Positions 33,522 through 41,845 of a stretch of DNA of 50,780 nucleotides are shown here, piece by piece (the first letter of the stretch is position 1; each line of letters opens with the position of its first letter). This DNA is from a virus, in IMG/VR virus record IMGVR_UViG_3300027763_000081, positions 1 through 50,780 of that record, one strand, 5' to 3'. Under the pieces are notes generated by a model. The model was given only the letters and a program-made list of their open reading frames with translations. It ran no database searches and had not been told where the DNA came from. The position numbers were made by a program, and so were the translations under genes.

Positions 33522-33941
33522 ATGCCTGGCGAAAACGTTCTTCCCGCACAGTACTACCCCGACGACTTTCAGATTGTTTCGCACGTTGTTCACGATGCGT
33601 CCCTTGCTGATCTTGCGCTTGTCTATGCAGACCGCAACCTGATTCTTGATTCGGTTGTGCTTTGCTGCAGCGGCACTGCTGTTGGTGGCACTGCAACCAT
33701 TGAAATTGTCAAGGTTGCTTCTGGAACCATCCCGACCTCCACAAACATCCAGGCCGGAACTTCGATCAGTTCCACCCTGTCGATTGCCGCAAACTCTGCT
33801 GCAACCACCGGCACCATTATCAACACCACAAACTTCGTTGACATTGGCTCGTGGATCTGCATCAAGACCACCGCTGGTAGCGGCACCCTCAGCAACTTCC
33901 GCGGCACGGTCAACCTGCGTCTCCGCAGCCGTCCCAAGTAA
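33522..33941 (+). CDS. Beta-rich small virion protein, decoration-like paralogue 1 (139 aa)
   Basis: 139 residues, Thr/Ser/Ala/Ile-rich, strand-like, with CCSGTAVGGTATIEI in the first half. AGGAGA lies 7 bases before ATG 33522. It is similar in composition and in the C-S-G-T-x-x-G-G-T-A-T signature to the next gene, suggesting a duplicated beta-sandwich. Head decoration or tail spike base proteins have this style. No known family recognised. Confidence 0.6.
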   Translation: MPGENVLPAQYYPDDFQIVSHVVHDASLADLALVYADRNLILDSVVLCCSGTAVGGTATIEIVKVASGTIPTSTNIQAGTSISSTLSIAANSAATTGTIINTTNFVDIGSWICIKTTAGSGTLSNFRGTVNLRLRSRPK

Positions 33942-33977
33942 TCCCTTCTCCCTACACTTCTTCTCGAGGACACTCAC

Positions 33978-34427
33978 ATGGCACTCATTGCAAACACTGA
34001 CTTCCGTTCTACCGACATTACGACTTACATCCCGCTCAGCCCGCTGGCAGCTGGCATCACCATTCTTGCTGGCGCAACCAGTGGCATTCGCGTCTTCCAG
34101 GCGTCTGCTCCTTGCAAGATTCTTGCAATGAAGATTGTTTGCGGCAGCGGAACCGTTGGTGGTACTGCAACGTACACCGCCGCATACGACCCGCGTCCGA
34201 TTGATGGCACTGTTGTCCCGACCACGGTTCTCAACACCGTGCTTGCAACGACTTCTTCAGCACTGCCCGTTCTTAGCACGACTGTTGCTGTGCCGATTGA
34301 TGTTGCAACCACCGACAACCTGCCCCCGACGATTCCGGCTGGCTCATACGTTGGTTTCAACAACAACAGCGTTGCAACCAACCACAGCACGGTTTGCGGA
34401 GTGCTCCTCACCTACCGGTACATCTAA
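33978..34427 (+). CDS. Beta-rich small virion protein, decoration-like paralogue 2 (149 aa)
   Basis: 149 residues, ATG 33978 with CGAGGACACTCAC upstream. It shares the CGSGTVGGTATYT signature with the previous protein and is likewise Thr/Val/Ala-rich. The gene pair in tandem, with separate ribosome-binding sites and intergenic spacers of 24-36 bases, suggests high and independently tuned expression, as for decoration proteins. Confidence 0.6.
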   Translation: MALIANTDFRSTDITTYIPLSPLAAGITILAGATSGIRVFQASAPCKILAMKIVCGSGTVGGTATYTAAYDPRPIDGTVVPTTVLNTVLATTSSALPVLSTTVAVPIDVATTDNLPPTIPAGSYVGFNNNSVATNHSTVCGVLLTYRYI

Positions 34428-34443
34428 TGAAGTGAGGTAACTG

Positions 34444-37400
34444 GTGTTTGATCCGATTCGGATCTACGACAAGCCAGCCGTCATCCTGACCCAACTTGGG
34501 AACGGGATCGCGACAACCGACAGCGTCCGCAGGACTCTTTTTGATCCTGCGGCGCTGTCGCCTCGTGAACGCGATACATACACTTCGGAATTGAAGAAGG
34601 CGTCCGGCGACAATCCCATTGTCAACACGGCGCTGGATGTGCTTGGCAACCCGCTGACCTGGCTTGCCTTTATTGCCGGTGGGGCCATGGCGTCCAAGCA
34701 CTTTGCCAAGAGTGGGCGGTTCTTCCTTGGCGGCATTGAAGCTGGTGGGTACGGTCAGTGGGCGCGTGGCAAGTGGCCGTTCCTGCGGAGCATTCGTGCG
34801 CTGAGTGCGGCGCAGGAGCTTCACGGCACTCCGCTCAACGCGTTGATGGAATCCATCCCTGGCGAGATGAAGGCGTACCACAACGAGTTTGGCAAGGAAG
34901 TGAGTGCTGGTGTCCGCAAGGTGCTGAACATCCTGAGCGAGAAGCACGGCACCAAGATCACAAGTCTTGACCCGGAGATGGCGCCAAGCGCTGCGGCCGA
35001 AGAAGATCTAAAGATCATCCGCATGGCCCTGAACGGTCGCCTTGCGGGGTTTGACAGGTCTGTTGATTACAAGGAAGTTGCTGGTGTTGTTCCGCTTCGG
35101 CACGAAGTCCTGACCAGGTGGAAAGACTCGGCTGGCAAGGAACACAAGGAATGGATCAGTGTCGGCAAGGAGCAGTTCGACAAGTTCGAGAAAGCTCATG
35201 CCGAAGACATGAACAATATCAAGATGACCATTGACGAGAATGGTGAACTTGGTTGGTCCGGCGATTTCATGACTCGTTCAACCGTTGAGTCCCAGAGCAT
35301 GGAAGCGCAGCGTGACGGTACGTTCCGCAGTTTCCAGCTTGTCGATCCCACCACCCGAGTGCGTGGTGACTCTGCGCTCCATTCTGGAATTGACATTGAG
35401 ATTGCTTCTCACACCCGCGGTGAAATGATTGGTGACATCGCACAGTTGAATCGCGACATCCGCGAGTTTGGCCTGGAGGATCTCATCAAGGGCGCAGATA
35501 AGATGCGCACCAAGATCAAGGTCAAGGTGTACGGCAACGAGGAGCACTACAACAGGACTGGCGAGTTCATCAAGGATGACAACAAGATCCTGCGAATCTC
35601 GCGCGGCGTCATCAATGATGCAGAGAAGCAGGGCCTGATCGGCAAAGACGGACGCTTGAACTACGATGAGGCAAACGTAGTCAACGAGATCCTTGGCGAA
35701 AACATTGCTGGCATGATTGTGGAGTACGGCAACAAGAACCCGGGTCGCGGCATGACTGCCAAGGACCTCGAGAAGCTGCTGGTCGATGCGCATGAGATCA
35801 TGCTGAACGACCCGTATTACCTGCCAAGAAACACCTCTGCGGTCTTCAACGACACCGGCACTTCACGCGTTGAAGTTGAGCCAAGTCCGTTCTCGCGGCC
35901 AGGCTCCTTTGTTGAAGGTCTTGGCCGAAAGATTGAACCGTCCAGCCGTACCAAGTTCCGTACGCGAAACCTGATTCCGCTGGATCCGCATGACCTTGAG
36001 TTCATGGCCGAGCGTTACGGACGGACCGAAGAGCTGAACAGCGCCATCACGTTCTCGAAGAAGAGCGTTGCCCGCCAGAAGAAGATGGACGTGCGCGGCA
36101 ACTACAAGGTTCACCGGATTGCGCCCGACATTGCGCTGCAGAAGTACATTGTTTCGAGCGCGCGCGATGCGGTGATGTTTGCCGACGACCCGCTTGCAAA
36201 CAAAAGCATCATTGCTGCGTTGAAGGACTTCAGCATCGGTCGCACCAACGTGCGGTACCCGGCCCCCACCGGTGAGAAGAAAGGTGCTGGTGCGTGGCGC
36301 AGCATCTGGGCTGCAGGCGAGGGCGAACGTCCCGCTGGTGGGTTCTCGCTGCATGACATTGTCGAGACGCAGATGAAGTCGCTCGAGGACCAGATGGGTG
36401 CGGATGCGTACCTTCCTAGTTCCCTGCGCCAGCACGTTCTGCCGGCGGTGTTTGGGTATCGGCCAGTCGAAGATGGAGCTTCGCGCGGAATGGCAATGTG
36501 GCTCAAGGGCCACACGCTTTCCCTGGCCAACAGCGATTTCTTCAAGGCAGTCGAGGCGCACGGCGGTGTGGCCGAGCGGTTTGTTCGCGGCATGCGTCGG
36601 TACGGAACATCTGCGCCCGGCAGTTCTACCGATCTTGGCGGAAGCGTTGCGTCGATGTTCTACGGTTCGACCATTGGCCTGAACCTCAACACCGCGCTGA
36701 CCAACTTGCTGCAGCCGCTGCATAACCTGCACCAACTGGGGTTCAAGAACACGGTCAAGGCGTATGCGCAGACCATTGAGCAGATGTACAAGTACGGGCA
36801 AGAGCGCGCGCGCCTAGGTCGCAATGCCAGCCCGGAACAGATTGAAGCGGCAATGGACGCAACCATGTCCCGCAAGCTTGCCGGTGGGGTCGACGTCAAG
36901 ATGCGCGAGATTGCAGATATCTCGAGCGCATGGGATGCAGTTGAGAAGCCTGGCTTTGGTGCGCAGTTGACGTCCAGCCGCGGTGGTGTGTTTGAGGCCG
37001 TAATGAAGCCATTCCAAATCACCGAAATGGTGAACCGCCTGGCAACCGGCAACGCGGTGCTCAACGCGGCGGAAGAAGGCTGGGCCATGGGTGGTCGCCA
37101 GAACATCTACGACCCGTTCCGTGCGCAGCAGGAAGCGCGCGCTGCAGTCGAGGGAATGCAGTTCGGCAGCAGTCCGTTGAACCGTCCGATCATGTTCTAC
37201 AAGGGGTTCCTGTCAAATCCTGCAATCAGGCAGTTCATGCAGTTCCCTGTGCGGTCGGCAGTCAACATCCTCACGATGCCGGATATTGTCGGTGGATCGC
37301 GCACGGTGCTTGGCCAGGAAATCACCCGCAAGGGTTGGCTTGGCACCAAGGGCATTGACACCATGCGCATGCTTGGCGTGTCCGCAATTGCCTATGAGGT

Positions 37401-38160
37401 CGGCAAGAACATGCTGGGCGCAGACCTGAGCCGCGGACTTGCGGTTGGGTTTGTTCCGGACGTTGACGTTGACAAGGACAAGGAGCTGATGGTTCCCGTT
37501 CCGCCGTTTGCGGATGCCATGTACTCCGGCGTCCGCTCTTTTATGGCTGGTGGGGACAAGGAAATCCTGAGCGACGTTGTGCCGATGATTATTCCTGGCG
37601 GCGTGTCGATCAGCCGTGCGCTTGGTGGAATGCCCAAGAGCGAAACGCTTCAGGCTCTTGGTTTGCAGAAGCGGTATGCGGGTTGGGACCAGCAAGATGC
37701 AGAAGGCAATGTGCCGGTGTTTGACAACAACGGCCGCATGCTTGGCATGTACTCTGGATCTGACATTGTGCTGCGGTCGCTTGGCACGGACATGGGTCGG
37801 TTCCAGAACCAGGGCGAGGTAACCCAGTTCCTCCTGAAGAACCGCGACCAGATGCGTGACCAGCGTCGCGAATGGATTGCTTCGGTGCTTGGCAACAACA
37901 TAAGCCAGGCACAGAAGATTAAGGCCAACTACGAACGCCAGTTTGGGATGCCTCTGACCGTGACGCAGCAACAGATGCGGGAAGCAACTCGAGTGCGCGA
38001 GGAGAGCGTTGCGGCCCGTACGCTGAAGTCCATGGACAAGGATCTCCAGCAGCAGTATCAGGATGTGCTGCAGGGATCTGTGCCGCAGGCGATGCTCAAC
38101 GCGCAGATGCCGTTGGAGCAGGGTGCCATGTACGTCTGGTCCAACCTACCGAAGAGATAG
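34444..38160 (+). CDS. Very large internal virion-type protein (1238 aa)
   Basis: 1238 residues from GTG 34444 (GTGAGGTAACTG upstream). Early Gly/Ala-rich hydrophobic segment (ALDVLGNPLTWLAFIAGGAMAS, about 63-84), long mixed helical core and C-terminal charged coiled coil (REEWIA-like, Gln/Met rich). Sections such as MFYGSTIGLNLNTALTNLLQPLHNL and RPIMFYKGFLSNPAIRQFMQF resemble large polyvalent or internal virion proteins in environmental phages. I see no lysozyme, polymerase or nuclease motif. The position after decoration-like genes and its size are consistent with the main ejection protein. Confidence 0.7.
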   Translation: MFDPIRIYDKPAVILTQLGNGIATTDSVRRTLFDPAALSPRERDTYTSELKKASGDNPIVNTALDVLGNPLTWLAFIAGGAMASKHFAKSGRFFLGGIEAGGYGQWARGKWPFLRSIRALSAAQELHGTPLNALMESIPGEMKAYHNEFGKEVSAGVRKVLNILSEKHGTKITSLDPEMAPSAAAEEDLKIIRMALNGRLAGFDRSVDYKEVAGVVPLRHEVLTRWKDSAGKEHKEWISVGKEQFDKFEKAHAEDMNNIKMTIDENGELGWSGDFMTRSTVESQSMEAQRDGTFRSFQLVDPTTRVRGDSALHSGIDIEIASHTRGEMIGDIAQLNRDIREFGLEDLIKGADKMRTKIKVKVYGNEEHYNRTGEFIKDDNKILRISRGVINDAEKQGLIGKDGRLNYDEANVVNEILGENIAGMIVEYGNKNPGRGMTAKDLEKLLVDAHEIMLNDPYYLPRNTSAVFNDTGTSRVEVEPSPFSRPGSFVEGLGRKIEPSSRTKFRTRNLIPLDPHDLEFMAERYGRTEELNSAITFSKKSVARQKKMDVRGNYKVHRIAPDIALQKYIVSSARDAVMFADDPLANKSIIAALKDFSIGRTNVRYPAPTGEKKGAGAWRSIWAAGEGERPAGGFSLHDIVETQMKSLEDQMGADAYLPSSLRQHVLPAVFGYRPVEDGASRGMAMWLKGHTLSLANSDFFKAVEAHGGVAERFVRGMRRYGTSAPGSSTDLGGSVASMFYGSTIGLNLNTALTNLLQPLHNLHQLGFKNTVKAYAQTIEQMYKYGQERARLGRNASPEQIEAAMDATMSRKLAGGVDVKMREIADISSAWDAVEKPGFGAQLTSSRGGVFEAVMKPFQITEMVNRLATGNAVLNAAEEGWAMGGRQNIYDPFRAQQEARAAVEGMQFGSSPLNRPIMFYKGFLSNPAIRQFMQFPVRSAVNILTMPDIVGGSRTVLGQEITRKGWLGTKGIDTMRMLGVSAIAYEVGKNMLGADLSRGLAVGFVPDVDVDKDKELMVPVPPFADAMYSGVRSFMAGGDKEILSDVVPMIIPGGVSISRALGGMPKSETLQALGLQKRYAGWDQQDAEGNVPVFDNNGRMLGMYSGSDIVLRSLGTDMGRFQNQGEVTQFLLKNRDQMRDQRREWIASVLGNNISQAQKIKANYERQFGMPLTVTQQQMREATRVREESVAARTLKSMDKDLQQQYQDVLQGSVPQAMLNAQMPLEQGAMYVWSNLPKR

Positions 38161-38162
38161 CC

Positions 38163-38855
38163 ATGGACACACCTTCAAAAAAGTTTGCGCAATCAAGGCT
38201 GTCAACTACTACGACTCCATCTGAAATCTATGACTTGGCATATGGTGATCTTGCGCCTGAAATCTTGAAGAAAGCACGCAAGTATCAATCAGAAAATCCA
38301 TTGCACGATTACATGCGTACTCCGGATTACTCTGATAAATCCATGGAATCACCTATTGAGGTGAAGCCAATGGAACACAACTTTGCTCGCGCTATGGTCA
38401 ATCGCAATGACCTTCCGACAATTCATCTTCGGAACGATCTATATGGATCTGGCAATGATCCCATAAAGAAAAACTTGTCGTTGATCATGCACGAAGTCCA
38501 GCACTCTATTGGAAGTGGAGACACTCCTGGAACTAAAAAGATTGAGAGACAGCCAGTAGATACTCTTGGCAACAAAGAGTTTCTTGGTGATGATTCTCAT
38601 GCGATTTCTTCAGCTGAACTTCCTGCATACATTGCTCAATTGAAACTGCAAAGATTTCAGGACAGCAAGAAGTATCCATCAGCAGAAAATCCACAAGAGT
38701 TGATTGAACATCTGAAGCAACTTGAGAACAAATACCCACAGGGCGATTACTTGAATGACGTAATACGGTTCCTTCAAGAATCACCTGAAACGGGAATCAT
38801 GTTTTGGAATTCGGTTGCACGCCGAAACAATCAACTCAGCGGGTTACTGGCTTAG
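38163..38855 (+). CDS. HExxH putative metalloprotease (230 aa)
   Basis: 230 residues, ATG 38163 two bases after the previous stop. IMHEVQHSIG (108-117) is an HExxH zinc-binding motif inside a helix, and E152 in SSAELPAYIA could be the third ligand, as in gluzincins. A/T-rich codon use, unlike its neighbours, and weak similarity to other genes suggest acquisition. It lies last in the rightward arm and overlaps convergently with the leftward 165-residue gene by 12 bases. Peptidase, toxin or virion-processing functions are possible; none is proven. Confidence 0.6.
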   Translation: MDTPSKKFAQSRLSTTTTPSEIYDLAYGDLAPEILKKARKYQSENPLHDYMRTPDYSDKSMESPIEVKPMEHNFARAMVNRNDLPTIHLRNDLYGSGNDPIKKNLSLIMHEVQHSIGSGDTPGTKKIERQPVDTLGNKEFLGDDSHAISSAELPAYIAQLKLQRFQDSKKYPSAENPQELIEHLKQLENKYPQGDYLNDVIRFLQESPETGIMFWNSVARRNNQLSGLLA

Positions 38856-39341
38856 TGGCATCCAGAACTCCACGATCCCCGGGACATTATGCCAACGCAC
38901 CGCACCCAGGATTGCCCGGTCCACGAACCTCGATCCGACCCAGAGGGGGTTCAGGCCGGGGCACGCCTCGGCGACCTGGGAGACGGTCCGGCGGTTGAGG
39001 GTGGTGGACATGTGTATGTCTTCCCCGGTAGCCCAAGTGCGGGTATAGGTGTTAGCTGCGTGGCGAACGACGAAGGGATCTGTCTCGTGTGGCCCCACCA
39101 GCTCCTCGGGTGGGGGTCGATCCGATGCAAGTGTGTACCGGCAAAGGACCCACCAACGGCGGGGGTGGGTGGGGAACTCGCAGGTCAGGAGGTAGGAGGT
39201 TCCCCGTTTGCGGTGGCGGGATGGCATCCAGAGGCGGGGGATCGTGGTGTTGAGGTAGAGACGGGGTGTCTCCATCCGGCCGCCCCTGGAGGCAGCCCAG
39301 CCCGTTTCAAGGGTAAGCCTCTGTGTTCTTTCCTGGTTCAT
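38844..39341 (-). CDS. Hypothetical Arg/Trp-rich protein (165 aa), last leftward gene
   Basis: 165 residues from ATG 39341, with 35-base overlap on the previous gene. Many Arg, Trp and Pro; beta-like stretches (LYLNTTIPRLWMPS, YLLTCEFPTHPRRWWVLCRYTLAS). No motif or family. It ends 38844, overlapping the stop of the convergent rightward gene. The overlap leaves no room for a separate terminator between the arms. Confidence 0.55.
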   Translation of the reverse strand: MNQERTQRLTLETGWAASRGGRMETPRLYLNTTIPRLWMPSRHRKRGTSYLLTCEFPTHPRRWWVLCRYTLASDRPPPEELVGPHETDPFVVRHAANTYTRTWATGEDIHMSTTLNRRTVSQVAEACPGLNPLWVGSRFVDRAILGAVRWHNVPGIVEFWMPLSQ

Positions 39342-39789
39342 AGGGCGCCTCCCGCACCTTCTGAAGGGTACCGAGGATCATCAGGCTATCCTTGCGGACG
39401 TCGTTCATCCAGTCGATCATGCCGGTGGTGGTGACGCCCTTGCTGCTCAGGTCGATCAGGTGCTGGACCATGCCAATACCGATCATGCCGGACTGGGTCT
39501 TGTTGACCATGTCCTCGAAGAACTTGGGCTGTGTGATCCGGTGGACCCGCTCGATGGCACACTCTGGGAACCGCTGATTCCAGCTGAAATTCATGCGGTC
39601 AAGGATGGCAGGTGAGGGGTGCGTGTAGTAAATGAAGCCCCACGAGGAGTTGGTTTCGCTCGTGACGCAGATGGACCAGCGGTCTGGCTCGAGGCCATGC
39701 AGGCTGGTGGTGGCTGAGATGTGTTCCTTGATGTCCTGATACGAACCTTGGTCAGGAATCGAGACGACAATCGTGGATTCGTAAGGCAT
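39307..39789 (-). CDS. Hypothetical protein (160 aa)
   Basis: 160 residues, from ATG 39789 with CTTTAGGATGAGGGT upstream. Early alpha/beta pattern (STIVVSIPDQGSYQDIKEHI) and a helical C-terminal half. No diagnostic motif. It is the first gene beyond the two hairpins that follow the SSB-like gene, so it may have its own promoter, which I could not define. Confidence 0.6.
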   Translation of the reverse strand: MPYESTIVVSIPDQGSYQDIKEHISATTSLHGLEPDRWSICVTSETNSSWGFIYYTHPSPAILDRMNFSWNQRFPECAIERVHRITQPKFFEDMVNKTQSGMIGIGMVQHLIDLSSKGVTTTGMIDWMNDVRKDSLMILGTLQKVREAPYEPGKNTEAYP

Positions 39790-39817
39790 ACCCTCATCCT
39801 AAAGGTAAGTAGTGAAA

Positions 39818-39849
39818 GGGCCCCGTGGATTTTCATCAACACGGGGCCC
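39818..39849 (-). terminator. Strong hairpin downstream of the SSB-like gene
   Basis: GGGCCCCGTG (39818-39827) pairs perfectly with CACGGGGCCC (39840-39849) around 12 bases. The leftward transcript continues with TTTCACTACTTACC after the stem, giving a partial T-tract, so termination of the recombination operon here is plausible. Confidence 0.65.
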
Positions 39850-39877
39850 CTATCCGGGGGTTCGTACCCACCAATGA

Positions 39878-39912
39878 GGGGAGGGGGCTCCTTGTGGGAA
39901 CTCCCCCTCCCC
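39878..39912 (-). terminator. Second strong hairpin downstream of the SSB-like gene
   Basis: GGGGAGGGGG (39878-39887) pairs with CCCCCTCCCC (39903-39912), 10 perfect pairs, with a small internal TCC/GGA pairing in the 15-base loop. It sits 20 bases beyond the SSB-like stop and 28 bases before the other hairpin, making a tandem terminator or processing block. Confidence 0.6.
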
Positions 39913-39932
39913 GGCTGGTGGGGCTTGTTGGG

Positions 39933-40460
39933 TCAGGCGGACAGCGTCTTCTGCAGGAACTCCTTGCGGTACTGCCGTCCGTCCTTGGCCGTATCGTACT
40001 GGCACTTGACGACAACCGCAATCACGGCGTCGGTAGTTTCCAGACGGTGCGACAGGTCGGCAAGGGCGGTTCCGATATCCTGCGGTTCACGGCGCAGGCA
40101 GGTGGTGAGGTGGCCCTTGAGGCGGCGCAGCTCGATCTCGGCCCGGGTCTTGGCACCCTGGTCGGTCAGGGCGTTCATGTCGGCCGGCAGGCGGATGGGG
40201 GCACCCACCCAGCGGCGCGGCTCGTCCTGACCCGGATCATTGATGAGCTGGTAGGAGAACTGGATCTCGTAACCGGGGAACGACTGGCCATCCTTCTGCT
40301 TGAAGGTGCTGTCCTGCATGTTCACGTCGGTGACGAGGCAATCGTGGTTGCCCTCTTCCGGCCACCAGCCGAGCGAGCCGAGGCCCGAGTCAGCCTGAAC
40401 GGCCTGGAAGTTGTTGTTGAGGGCGGCGAAAACGGTCTTGACCTTGTTGTCAATAGGCAT
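39933..40460 (-). CDS. SSB-like or recombination-associated protein (175 aa)
   Basis: 175 residues from ATG 40460. Strand-like, with HDCLVTDVNMQDSTFKQKDGQSFPGYEIQFSYQLINDP (an OB-like beta segment in the middle), a helical section with many Arg and Leu, and a charged C-terminus. It follows the Sak4-like ATPase gene, as single-strand-binding proteins often follow such recombinases in phages. I identify it as SSB-like from position and pattern rather than from a diagnostic motif. Confidence 0.55.
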   Translation of the reverse strand: MPIDNKVKTVFAALNNNFQAVQADSGLGSLGWWPEEGNHDCLVTDVNMQDSTFKQKDGQSFPGYEIQFSYQLINDPGQDEPRRWVGAPIRLPADMNALTDQGAKTRAEIELRRLKGHLTTCLRREPQDIGTALADLSHRLETTDAVIAVVVKCQYDTAKDGRQYRKEFLQKTLSA

Positions 40461-40518
40461 AACAGACTCCGATAAGAGTGGTGAGAAGAGAAACAGAAAC
40501 AGTAGGAGAGAGGCGACA

Positions 40519-40544
40519 CGCGCCCCCCGCGTCAGCGGGGCGCG
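40519..40544 (-). terminator. Hairpin around the Sak4-like stop codon
   Basis: CGCGCCCC (40519-40526) pairs with GGGGCGCG (40537-40544), and the TGA stop of the Sak4-like gene (40532-40534) lies in the loop. It may pause or terminate leftward transcription between the Sak4-like and SSB-like genes, 59 bases before the next start. Confidence 0.4.
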
Positions 40545-41431
40545 TTCGCCGCGTCATACGCAGACTGAAGTGCAGCCCATGCTGCTTCCGGCGGAAGCTT
40601 CAGGGTTTCCATGGGTTGCATGGTGCGCACCTTGGCAATGCCCTCGAGCTTGGGGTTCGAGAACGTGGCAAAGTGCTGGCGCACCTTCTTGCTGCTGACG
40701 TTGGTCTTCTTGATGATGCGGTCGCCGACCTTCACCTCGACCTCGCGGGATTCCTCGATGACATCCCAGGTGGTGGTAATGGGGACAACCAGATCGAACA
40801 TTGGGAACATGCGTGCGTACAGGCCGTCCGAGATGAGGATCTTGTACTCCTCGACGTGCTGGTTCTCGGAGAGCGGGATGTGCTTGCGGGACAGGTGCGC
40901 GATGTAGAAGACACCGTAACCGTGGCGGCGCAGCGATGCACCAAACTCGATCAGGGTATCGAACAGGCGCTCCCAGCCCAGTCGGCCATCGACGTCGGTG
41001 AACTTCTCGCGACCGTACAGGCTGGCGATGTGCGGACGCAGCAGTCGGATGGCAGCACCGAGCGTGTCAATGACCACGGTCTCGGGGCGCGGCTGATTGC
41101 GGACGGCAAGGTCAATCAGCTGCTTGTGCTTCTCCTCAACCAACTTCCACGACAGGACCATGGGGTTGCCCCGCTCGTCCTGCGCCCGGCCATCGGCACC
41201 GGGTGTGGGCCACATCACTGCCTCGCTCGTCGAGCAAACAGCAGGCGTCTCGTCGAGGTTGATGATGAAGGCATTGGGATTGGACTGAAGGAGGAACGAT
41301 TTGCCAGAGCCTGCTTCGCCAACAACCAAGCCGAGCATGCGCCCAAGAGGGACGCGGCCAGTGACCACCGAAGCGCCGAGGGAAGGGTATTTGGAAGCAA
41401 GGGTCTTACCAGTAGCAAGGGCGTGAGTCAT
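40532..41431 (-). CDS. Sak4-like AAA/RecA-type ATPase (299 aa)
   Basis: 299 residues. Walker A GEAGSGKS (38-45), Walker B TVVIDT (118-123) and a downstream HGYGVFYIAHLS segment mark the RecA-like core of phage Sak4/AAA_24 recombinases, which anneal or exchange single strands in replication and repair. The length fits. It is followed by an SSB-like gene and preceded by a 134-residue gene and a PD-(D/E)XK nuclease, so the four genes form a probable recombination module. Confidence 0.8.
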   Translation of the reverse strand: MTHALATGKTLASKYPSLGASVVTGRVPLGRMLGLVVGEAGSGKSFLLQSNPNAFIINLDETPAVCSTSEAVMWPTPGADGRAQDERGNPMVLSWKLVEEKHKQLIDLAVRNQPRPETVVIDTLGAAIRLLRPHIASLYGREKFTDVDGRLGWERLFDTLIEFGASLRRHGYGVFYIAHLSRKHIPLSENQHVEEYKILISDGLYARMFPMFDLVVPITTTWDVIEESREVEVKVGDRIIKKTNVSSKKVRQHFATFSNPKLEGIAKVRTMQPMETLKLPPEAAWAALQSAYDAANAPR

Positions 41432-41440
41432 GATGTCGCC

Positions 41441-41845
41441 TTAATCGAGGAAGGAGGGGGCTTTCATTCCACCGGGGAGGACCATCCTCTCGCCTCCCAT
41501 GTAGACCGCCGGTGCTTCCGGCATTTGATTTGGTTCATCGAACTGCGAGAATACCGCCTCGTCCGCAGACTCCTGGCTGACCGGCTGCACCTCACGGGCT
41601 GCAGGTCGGTAGCCAGGGATGTTGACGACCATCTTCTTCTCGAACGTGATCCCGATATCTTCGCACCACTCGGCAAACACGCACATGGAGATGTTGCACT
41701 TGTGCTCGTTGTTGAAGATGTTGAGGAGACTAGAGCGGGACGCAATGTCGTCATGCTCCGCAACGATCTTTGCGATCTTCGGCTGGATCACCTGCTCGAG
41801 GATCTCCTGCTGGAAGTAGGTGAACGGGTTAACTCTGCTGCTCAT
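41441..41845 (-). CDS. Hypothetical protein in recombination module (134 aa)
   Basis: 134 residues, ATG 41845 in an ATGA overlap with the nuclease gene. A helical N-terminal half contains IAEHDDIASRSSLLNIFN and HKCNISMCVFAEWCEDIGIT, which could be a helix-turn-helix, and the C-terminal 50 residues are Pro/Glu/Gln-rich and probably flexible. No family recognised. Linked tightly to the nuclease and Sak4-like genes. Confidence 0.6.
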   Translation of the reverse strand: MSSRVNPFTYFQQEILEQVIQPKIAKIVAEHDDIASRSSLLNIFNNEHKCNISMCVFAEWCEDIGITFEKKMVVNIPGYRPAAREVQPVSQESADEAVFSQFDEPNQMPEAPAVYMGGERMVLPGGMKAPSFLD

